NCBI RefSeq assembly: GCF_016785185.1
Contig: NZ_JAEKDY010000026.1
DNA from: Heyndrickxia sporothermodurans
Lineage (GTDB): Bacteria > Bacillota > Bacilli > Bacillales > Bacillaceae_C
Direction: 5' to 3' (one strand)
Length of the DNA stretch: 37,805 nt
Made by a program: the position numbers and the translations under genes. Shown here in pieces: positions 31,964 to 37,805 of this stretch. Under the pieces are notes generated by a model. That model was not told the origin of the DNA. It saw nothing but the letters and a program-made list of their open reading frames with translations, and did not search any database. How positions within the stretch are numbered: the stretch's first letter is position 1; each line of letters starts with the position of its first letter.

Positions 31964-32806
31964 ATGGGGATAAATGAAACTAATTTAAAAAGGCTTACAG
32001 AAAAAGACATTCAACTTCAAAAGAAATTGACAGATGCTAGAAAGAAAAGAGATTCATTAGCGGATAAGCTTATAAAACTTTCAAATAAAAGAAATAAAAC
32101 AAAAATGGATATTCAGAAAATGGGGAAATATAATAAAGATTTATTGAAACAAGACAAAGATATTACATCGCTTGTTGAACAGATACGTAAAAATACTGAA
32201 GGAATGAATAGGTATAAAGGTCGACTAGCAAAAGAGCAGGAAAAGCAATTTAAAACCATGCTAAAATCAATGGAATCACAATCGAGTACAAATTTAGAAT
32301 ATTTAAACAATTATTCTGAGATGTCAGAAAAATTAAATGAACTCTCATTAGATATTAAAGATTCAGTTAAAGATAAAGAAATAATAGAGTTTGATGTATT
32401 CCTATCACATTCTAGCCTCGATAAAGATATTTTTGTTTCGGAGTTATCGGAGAAGCTTAGTAATAAAGGGTTGAAAGTTTTTGAAGATGTCAAGGTATTT
32501 AAAATAGGACAGAGTCAAACGGATATGATGAATATGGGAATATTAAATTCGAGGTTTGTTATAATTTTCTTATCCCAAAACTTTATTGAAAGCGGTTGGT
32601 CACAATATGAATTTAAAAGCTTTTTAAATAGAGAAATCAATGAGAAAAGAGTGATTATTCTTCCAATCTGGCATGAGGTTTCTGTGGATGAAGTTAGACA
32701 ATATAATCCCTATATAGTCGACAAATATGCGTTTAATACAAGTAAGCAGACATTAGACGAAATGGTTAATCAAATTCATCAAGTTGTATTAGATTCATTA
32801 AATTAA
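31964..32806 (+). CDS. Coiled-coil/TIR-domain protein, probable antiphage NADase
   Basis: The 280-residue protein has an N-terminal coiled coil (about residues 8-125, rich in Lys, Glu and Leu heptads) and a C-terminal TIR domain from about 140: FDVFLSHSSLDKDIFVSELSEKLSNKG, RFVIIFLSQNFIESGWSQYEFKSFL, and VIILPIW. The Glu in the SQYEF segment (near 214) corresponds to the catalytic glutamate of TIR NADases. Bacterial TIR proteins deplete NAD or make signalling nucleotides during phage infection; that role is inferred from family and from the defence context. The ATG follows AAGAGGGTG. The stop lies 30 bases before the right att core, so it is the outermost cargo gene. Confidence 0.9.
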   Translation: MGINETNLKRLTEKDIQLQKKLTDARKKRDSLADKLIKLSNKRNKTKMDIQKMGKYNKDLLKQDKDITSLVEQIRKNTEGMNRYKGRLAKEQEKQFKTMLKSMESQSSTNLEYLNNYSEMSEKLNELSLDIKDSVKDKEIIEFDVFLSHSSLDKDIFVSELSEKLSNKGLKVFEDVKVFKIGQSQTDMMNMGILNSRFVIIFLSQNFIESGWSQYEFKSFLNREINEKRVIILPIWHEVSVDEVRQYNPYIVDKYAFNTSKQTLDEMVNQIHQVVLDSLN

Positions 32807-32836
32807 TAAAAAAACCTCATTTAGCTATATTACGGT

Positions 32837-32854
32837 GAACCGTATCACAAATAG
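32837..32854 (+). other. Right attachment site (rlmH-end copy)
   Basis: GAACCGTATCACAAATAG reads Glu-Pro-Tyr-His-Lys-stop and matches 14515-14532 at 14 of 18 positions; the four differences (CCT/CCG, CAT/CAC, AAG/AAA, TAA/TAG) are all at third codon positions. The preceding GGT also keeps the Gly of RGEPYHK. A small inverted repeat, ACGGT-GA-ACCGT (32832-32843), overlaps it. Confidence 0.78.
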
Positions 32855-32927
32855 TGGTAAAGCAGAAAGTTGAAGTGGTACTGGATAAAGAGTGGCTTAA
32901 CAAAATTCAATTATGAAATTCCCGCTC

Positions 32928-33012
32928 CACCGGTATCTACATTATACACACAAACTACAAAATATTATTATCGTAATAGATAAGACAGGTAATTGCCTGT
33001 CTTTTTTTTGTG
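32928..33012 (+). repeat. Tail repeat, copy 1 (ends in a terminator)
   Basis: This segment starts at CACCGGTAT, contains CAAACTACAAAATATTA and ends with an AAGACAGG/CCTGTCTT hairpin (32982-33003) followed by eight T. A related copy is at 34499-34580. The rest of 32855-33118 holds no gene that I can see. Confidence 0.75.
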
Positions 33013-33118
33013 TTCTATTTTAAATGATTGGCTTTTAAAACAGGCGAATATGCTCATAATAGCGGAGAAATTTTAACATCTACGTTAAACTAATAACAAA
33101 ATATGGAGGTGAGCACAT

Positions 33119-33634
33119 TTGGACAAAATAATTGATTTTTCGTGGCATAAAGTCGCAGTGATTGCAATTATGTTTTATTATTCATTATGTTTTACGACCG
33201 TATGTTTACCTTTAATGTGGTGGTACTATAGAATTCCAACAACTAATTATTATATCCTTTCGGTATCTACATTACTGTTTGGCGGCTTCATATTCAATAT
33301 AATCTTATCAAAGATATATCCTCTAAAAGCAGAGGACTTAAGGGGAGGTTTTCCAAGAAGATTTATCATTACCGTATTTATAGGAATGTTTACTTTTTAT
33401 TTAATCTCCTGCTCTGCGATTTTTATATTTACTGATAATACAGTTTTAAGCATATACTTTCTGATGTTTTTAATGTCAGGAGGGTATTTTTGGTTTTGCA
33501 TACTTCAGGGCTATATTTTAGCAAAAAATGATTATAAAGATCGTGAAATTAATAACAGTATTACTTGGCAAGGAAAGGTGTTGGTATTTAGTATCCCACT
33601 TTCATTATTACTGGGATATTTATTACTACCTTAA
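33119..33634 (+). CDS. Hypothetical four-helix membrane protein
   Basis: The start is TTG 33119 after TGGAGGTGA. The 171-residue product has about four membrane segments: near residues 10-35 (VAVIAIMFYYSLCFTTVCLPLMWW), 45-65, 83-130 (FIITVFIGMFTFYLISCSAIFIF and following) and 155-171 (VLVFSIPLSLLLGYLLLP). I do not recognise the family and see no catalytic motif. It stands 37 bases before an XRE-type regulator gene, perhaps in one operon, and outside the element defined by the two att sites. Confidence 0.72.
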   Translation: MDKIIDFSWHKVAVIAIMFYYSLCFTTVCLPLMWWYYRIPTTNYYILSVSTLLFGGFIFNIILSKIYPLKAEDLRGGFPRRFIITVFIGMFTFYLISCSAIFIFTDNTVLSIYFLMFLMSGGYFWFCILQGYILAKNDYKDREINNSITWQGKVLVFSIPLSLLLGYLLLP

Positions 33635-33677
33635 TTATTCAGCTTAATGCATTAAGAAAATGAAAGGGTGAATGTTC

Positions 33678-34274
33678 ATGGACAATAATATGGAATCAAA
33701 AATAGTGATAGGAGATAAACTTCAACATTTGCTAACGATTAATGGTTTGAATACTGCTTCCCTGAATAAAGAAACAAGTATTGATGAATCAACTCTTCAA
33801 GATTATTTAAATAATGTAAAAAGCCCGACATTAGAGGATGCAGTACAGCTGGCAAAATTTTTTAATGCATCATTAGATTATATGATTGGTACTTCGGATT
33901 TTATTTTGGATACATGGGACTACGATTTTTTAGCAGAGTTTCTTCAATTTTCATCAATAAAAATAAGAGAACACTTTGAGGATAGACAGAATATAAAAGT
34001 TCATGATAGGGATGAACTTGATACAGTATTATTTGGCTTATTAACCTATATAACACTATCAAGATTAGGGAGGTCATTTGAAGATTTAAGTGATGATGAA
34101 ATAAGTATTATGAAAGCATCCTATACAGAGATCATATCAATATTCAATTCTTGTATCACCATGAGTAATCAGGATTGTTTTGATATAAAAGAGTTGAAAG
34201 CATTGAATAGAAATATTGTAGAGTATTTGTTTGGGGATTATAGTTTTGTTTACGAAAGAGTTTTAAAGGGATAA
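33678..34274 (+). CDS. XRE-family regulator with C-terminal domain
   Basis: The 198-residue protein begins with a divergent Cro/CI-type helix-turn-helix: IGDKLQHLLTINGLNTASLNKETSIDESTLQDYLNNVKSPTLEDAVQLAKFFNASLDYMIGTSD. The last segment is the usual end of such domains (LAxFFxxSLDYLxG). A helical C-terminal domain of about 120 residues follows, with no recognised family. I start at ATG 33678 (MDNNMESK), seven bases after GAAAGGGTG; the ATG at 33672 is too close to that site. It may control the upstream membrane protein gene. Confidence 0.8.
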   Translation: MDNNMESKIVIGDKLQHLLTINGLNTASLNKETSIDESTLQDYLNNVKSPTLEDAVQLAKFFNASLDYMIGTSDFILDTWDYDFLAEFLQFSSIKIREHFEDRQNIKVHDRDELDTVLFGLLTYITLSRLGRSFEDLSDDEISIMKASYTEIISIFNSCITMSNQDCFDIKELKALNRNIVEYLFGDYSFVYERVLKG

Positions 34275-34280
34275 GAAAAT

Positions 34281-34477
34281 AACACTGAAATTTCAGAGAT
34301 TGAAAAAATTCAGTTATTGAAGGCTTCTATTAATCAGAATATGGAACATAATCAAATGACTCTCAAAATATTAGACAGTTTTTAATAAAACATGAAAGCA
34401 AGTGGTGTAAACGGGCACATTATTTCGGCATAGAGGAACGGTATTTCTTTAAATTAGGACTGAATGTACCTATGTAG
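34281..34477 (+). pseudogene. Degenerate ORF remnant
   Basis: Two frames join here. NNTEISEIEKIQLLKASINQ...KIL runs to a stop near 34385, and a shifted frame then reads RQFLIKHESKWCKRAHYFG, then ERYFFKLGLNVPM-stop at 34477. The second part looks like a real protein C-terminus, but I cannot name it, and no start codon is evident. It is probably the 3' end of a decayed gene. Confidence 0.4.
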
Positions 34478-34498
34478 ATGATATGATTATGATCTAGA

Positions 34499-34580
34499 CA
34501 CCGGTATAACCGTTTGCAAACAAACTATAAAATATTACTTTCGTAGAGATAAGGCAGGTTCTTACCTGTCTTTTTTGATG
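34499..34580 (+). repeat. Tail repeat, copy 2 (ends in a terminator)
   Basis: This segment starts at CACCGGTAT, contains CAAACTATAAAATATTA and ends with AAGGCAGG/CCTGTCTT and T6. By eye it is roughly 75% identical to 32928-33012. The DNA following it to 34773 is AT-rich; I see no gene on the plus strand there. Confidence 0.75.
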
Positions 34581-34773
34581 TATATACAAATAAACAACCC
34601 CAAAATTAGCCTCTAATTGCCCCTAGAATCGTATTTAGACATGCTATAATACCCTTATGTATTAAGTTATATAGAAATACTGAAAGTGGACCATATACCG
34701 CTGAATTTGTCAAAACGTATATTAGTTGTTTATTTAGTTGCAAGTCATTACTTTGAACAGGGGTGGGGAGCCA

Positions 34774-35034
34774 ATGCATGAAATAGTCCAGCACAATGAT
34801 AAATTGTTTTTGAAAATAGAAGGAAAACTCATGATAAGGGTATATACTTTCAAATTAAATGACGAACTTATAGGTTATAAAGCATTGGTCAAAAAAGGTT
34901 TCATTAAGGATAGTTCTAAGCCAGTAAAAATAAGTAAGGTAACTCCCAACTATATAATTGTGGAGACTGAAAATAGAATATCTACTATTTTAAGAGAAAA
35001 CCATATTGAATGTTTACTAATTGAATTGAGTTAG
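34774..35034 (+). CDS. Hypothetical protein, 86 residues
   Basis: The ATG at 34774 (MHEIVQHNDK) follows GGGGTGGGG at a good distance; a longer reading from TTG 34738 would place that site inside the gene. The product is small, soluble and strand-rich (KLFLKIEGKLMIRVYTFKLN, VKISKVTPNYIIVETENRISTIL), perhaps a small beta-barrel. I do not recognise it. It precedes the S8 protease gene by about 130 bases. Confidence 0.65.
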   Translation: MHEIVQHNDKLFLKIEGKLMIRVYTFKLNDELIGYKALVKKGFIKDSSKPVKISKVTPNYIIVETENRISTILRENHIECLLIELS

Positions 35035-35167
35035 ACTGCTGCTGTGGCTACTGAGATAGTTAAAGGAAAGAAACCTTCTATAATTCCCCTGTAATTATTT
35101 GTAATCTTTTGATATCATTAAATATTATAGGACAATGGTATCGCTAATGCGTAAGGGGATGTGTTAA

Positions 35168-37543
35168 TTGACTTATGAACACCTGCAGTTGATTAAAGAA
35201 AATATAAATTTTGTTAGACAGGGTAGGCAAGATAGAAGACCGGATCGACAAATTCAGCCTAGAATTCATGGCCAAAAATTGCAAAATAGTTTTCATTCTA
35301 AAAAGGAACAGTATGAAGCAACTAAGAAAATCGGTGAAGATTTTATTTTTAAAATTGTACGTGACAATTCTAAGCCAATAAACTTTAACAAATTGGGGTT
35401 ATCATTGTTAGCAGAAAGACCTAATAATATTTCAGTAGTTGAAGTTAAAGATTCATATGCACTTATGTCTAACTTATCTGATTTTACAGCAGAGCAGATA
35501 GCAAAAACTAAGGTAGTGAACTATTCTCAGTTTGCTAATATTGACGAATTTATTTTTCAAACACCTGAAGAAAAAATGGGTCCAATACTAAGTAATGAAT
35601 CAATAAATAAAGAAAGTGTTTATACTTTAGACGTACAGTTGTATTCAAGTGATGAAAGTCTTAAGGACATCCATAAAAAAGTATCTTTATTTAAAGACTT
35701 TCTAAAATCAATTCAAGCTACTTTATTAGACGATTGTATTTTACAGAGTTTAATTCTGTTAAAGATAAAAATTAAAGGTAGTTTTATAAAGGATTTATTA
35801 GAACATCGGAACGTTTATTTTGTGGATATGCCACAAAATTCAATATATGATATGGATAATATTAATCAGTTATCTTTTAGTGAGTTGCCAAAAGTTGACC
35901 TACCAAGTGAGGATTCTCCCTTAATAGGAGTAATAGATAGTGGTATTATTCCTACTCATCCTTTGTTGAAAGGGTCTATTGTTGCTTCAGAATCATTTGG
36001 TGGATTAAAGTCACCTTTTGATGAACAAGGACACGGAACAATGGTTGCAGGAATTATTCAATTTGGAGACTTAAATAATGTGTTAGGCTTAGAATCTGTT
36101 AAACTACCTTTCAAACTTTTAAATGGTAGAGTAACCAATCAAAATAATAGTTTTCCAGATGAAAAAATTCTTGTAAACGTGATAAAAGAGGCAATCGAGG
36201 AATTTATTAATGAATATCAATGTGACATTTTTAATCTATCTTTAGGAGATAGTCGTTTTCCTTATGAAACGGATACAAAAATGGACCACTGGAGTTATAT
36301 TTTAGACCAGATAGTACATGAATACAATGTTGCTATTATTGTGTCTGCAGGTAACTATTCTCCGTATCATCACAATGGTCAAATTCTTGAACGATTTTAT
36401 GATGATTTACTGGAAGATCCGATGGCAGCTCTAATTCCTCCAGCCTTGGCGGTTAATTGCTTAACAGTTGGATCAAAAGTAAAAGACGATATACCTTATC
36501 AGAGTGACAATAAACTTCAACATATAGCTGTTACGGGTAAGGAGCAGGCATCTCCTTTTACACGTGTAGGTTACGGCTATGGCAATGGTATCAAACCTGA
36601 AACTATTGCATATGGAGGTAACTATTCACTTAATACTGGTACTAAACGTTTAAATACTTCGGATCGGAATTTAGGTATACTATCTACTAGTTTATTTAAC
36701 CCTACTCTTGGTAGTTGGTTTGAAACTCGTTCAGGGACTAGTTTTTCTGCACCATATATTACAAGGTTAATAGGGTTAATTAAGAAGAGGTTACCATCTG
36801 CTAAAGGGAATTTATTAAGAGCAGTTTTAGTAAATACTTGTAATCAAGAAACAGAAATTAAAAATTACGTTCAGGAAAGGTATAAGAATAAAGAACTTAA
36901 ACCCGCGCAGTTAAAAGAAAAATATACTAAAATACAGGGATTTGGAGATGTTAGAGAAAAGTTCCTAATAAATTCATATGACCACTATGTCACAATGTAT
37001 TATGAAGGCGAAATGGAAATAAATAAGGTTAATATCTTTGAAATTCCAATTACAGATGAGATTTATAGTAAAAAGGGAAAAGCAACACTTAATATAACAC
37101 TTGCATATAATCCACCATGCAGAGATAGCAGAATAGATTATACTGGTGTAAAGATGACTTACGAGCTATTTAGAGGTCTGTCGTTAGAAGAAGTAACAAA
37201 ATATACCTGTAAACCAGATGATGATGAATTCGAAAAGGACACATTGCCAAAGCATCTAAAAAAACATAAATGCAAATTAACTCCGTCCATGCAGGAAATC
37301 TCTAGAGGAACAATACTGAAATCAAGTCACAGAATATCCTCAAATGCCGCTTCACAGCAGGTATATGGAGATAAGTATTATTTAGCAGTAAAGTGTCAAG
37401 AAAGATGGTATTCTGGCCCTAAACATCAGCCATATGCTGTTGTAATATCAATTGAGCATGATAATGAAGAAGCAGTACTTTACGAAGAAGTCAGAGGAGT
37501 ACTAGAAGCAAGGAATCGTACACGTGTTAGACAAAGAAGTTAA
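35168..37543 (+). CDS. Large S8 (subtilisin-like) serine protease, cytoplasmic
   Basis: The 791-residue protein has the subtilase triad: Asp in GVIDSGI near residue 257, His in GHGTMVAGI near 288, Asn of the oxyanion hole in VSAGNYS near 394 and Ser in GTSFSAPYI near 524. About 250 residues precede the catalytic domain with no signal peptide, and about 240 follow (including HLKKHKCKL and a repeatedly basic end). It is thus probably intracellular. The start is TTG 35168 after AAGGGGATG. Large S8 peptidases like this are often encoded beside an AAA+ ATPase in accessory islands; none is seen within this window, so it is either solitary here or its partner lies outside. A defence role is only suggested by location. 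A strong terminator follows. Confidence 0.88.
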   Translation: MTYEHLQLIKENINFVRQGRQDRRPDRQIQPRIHGQKLQNSFHSKKEQYEATKKIGEDFIFKIVRDNSKPINFNKLGLSLLAERPNNISVVEVKDSYALMSNLSDFTAEQIAKTKVVNYSQFANIDEFIFQTPEEKMGPILSNESINKESVYTLDVQLYSSDESLKDIHKKVSLFKDFLKSIQATLLDDCILQSLILLKIKIKGSFIKDLLEHRNVYFVDMPQNSIYDMDNINQLSFSELPKVDLPSEDSPLIGVIDSGIIPTHPLLKGSIVASESFGGLKSPFDEQGHGTMVAGIIQFGDLNNVLGLESVKLPFKLLNGRVTNQNNSFPDEKILVNVIKEAIEEFINEYQCDIFNLSLGDSRFPYETDTKMDHWSYILDQIVHEYNVAIIVSAGNYSPYHHNGQILERFYDDLLEDPMAALIPPALAVNCLTVGSKVKDDIPYQSDNKLQHIAVTGKEQASPFTRVGYGYGNGIKPETIAYGGNYSLNTGTKRLNTSDRNLGILSTSLFNPTLGSWFETRSGTSFSAPYITRLIGLIKKRLPSAKGNLLRAVLVNTCNQETEIKNYVQERYKNKELKPAQLKEKYTKIQGFGDVREKFLINSYDHYVTMYYEGEMEINKVNIFEIPITDEIYSKKGKATLNITLAYNPPCRDSRIDYTGVKMTYELFRGLSLEEVTKYTCKPDDDEFEKDTLPKHLKKHKCKLTPSMQEISRGTILKSSHRISSNAASQQVYGDKYYLAVKCQERWYSGPKHQPYAVVISIEHDNEEAVLYEEVRGVLEARNRTRVRQRS

Positions 37544-37620
37544 ACAAATTTTCAGGTTAGATTACATCGTTGAAAAGTTGAATGAACAATATTCAATAAA
37601 TAAATATAATTGATATAATA

Positions 37621-37665
37621 AAAAACCGACTATACACAAGGAAAACTTGTGTAAATTCGGTTTTT
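37621..37665 (+). terminator. Strong terminator after the S8 protease gene
   Basis: AAAAACCGA (37621-37629) pairs with TCGGTTTTT (37657-37665), and ACACAAG (37634-37640) with CTTGTGT (37646-37652), around a short A-rich loop. It can act on both strands. Confidence 0.85.
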
Positions 37666-37805
37666 ATTATATTTAATCGAATGAATTTCATAATTCTTAG
37701 CCCTTGTGTATCAAGGGGTTTAAGAGATAAAAAAAGAAGTACCTCCCCAAATCTTGTATAATGGTAGTTGACCAGTAAGCCCCCATTCAAACAACGCATA
37801 TAAAT
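37666..37805. other. Window end: short hairpin, possible promoter, no gene assignable
   Basis: A CCCTTG/CAAGGG hairpin lies near 37701-37717, and a TATAAT at about 37757 suggests a rightward promoter for a gene beyond the window. The layout (terminator, hairpin, promoter) could be the left end of an insertion sequence, but no transposase coding sequence is visible. Confidence 0.3.

Larger units (their letters stand above)
14533..32854. mobile_element. SCC-like integrative element in rlmH (~18.3 kb)
   Basis: The region is bounded by the rlmH 3' end and a partner site at 32837-32854. It encodes a large serine recombinase with a degenerate paralogue, an SF3/D5-type helicase, RadC-like, DUF1643 and DUF960 proteins. 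This set is known from SCC cores. The cargo is mostly antiphage-type: SIR2-like (broken), reverse transcriptase with ncRNA, restriction-modification and TIR. No mec or other resistance gene is seen. The recombinase and helicase are central, with cargo on both sides, as in SCC elements. Mobility is inferred. Confidence 0.8.

Noticed and set aside
34428..34452. GAGGAACGGTATTTC as a third att site
   Set aside because: It matches the att core poorly, changes the encoded residues and lies within the ORF remnant.
34606..34794. 62-residue minus-strand ORF
   Set aside because: It runs across the start of the 34774 gene and its ribosome-binding site, lacks its own, and resembles nothing known to me.
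37593..37799. 68-residue minus-strand ORF as a transposase fragment
   Set aside because: It runs through a terminator hairpin and shows no transposase motif; an IS end here is only a possibility.

Overview
The window is low-GC Firmicutes DNA, most likely a member of the Bacillaceae. Positions 1-14532 carry the conserved near-oriC block of Bacillus relatives: the 3' end of a yybS-like gene, gdpP, rplI, the replicative helicase gene (dnaC/dnaB), purA, three tRNA genes (Lys, Asp, Phe), the walRKHIJ-htrC operon, yyzF and rlmH. Genus cannot be fixed from the sequence alone.

At the 3' end of rlmH the gene content changes to accessory DNA. The last codons of rlmH (Glu-Pro-Tyr-His-Lys-stop, 14515-14532) recur at 32837-32854 with 14 of 18 bases identical, and all four differences fall at third codon positions. 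This is the integration geometry of staphylococcal SCC elements, which insert at the same codons of rlmH/orfX. The ~18.3 kb between the sites holds genes typical of SCC cores: a RadC-type JAB protein, DUF1643, an acidic protein, DUF960, an SF3/D5-type helicase and a large serine recombinase. It is therefore read as an SCC-like element outside the staphylococci.

Left cargo (14736-20597) is antiphage in character: a frameshifted SIR2-like gene, a reverse transcriptase of defence type (best guess DRT2/UG2) preceded by about 300 nt that look like its template ncRNA with its own strong promoter, and a divergent cytosine-5 methyltransferase/putative restriction enzyme pair. The core (20754-28596) adds an ArgR-like repressor whose divergent intergenic region holds four copies of an ARG-box-like 9-mer, and an unusual two-gene recombinase unit in which the first gene encodes a resolvase-fold domain that has lost its catalytic residues. 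Right cargo (28614-32806) has small membrane peptides (two of them paralogous), a broken EcsC gene, a small Cro/CI regulator and a coiled-coil/TIR protein abutting the right att site.

Beyond the right att site (32855-37805) more accessory DNA follows: a membrane protein, an XRE regulator, a degenerate ORF, a second copy of an ~80 bp terminator-containing tail, a small hypothetical gene and a large S8 (subtilisin-like) protease. This may be an older neighbouring insertion; no clear chromosomal marker reappears. Outside the element, the yyzF-rlmH region carries seven DnaA-box-like 9-mers in about 500 bp and a perfect long palindrome.
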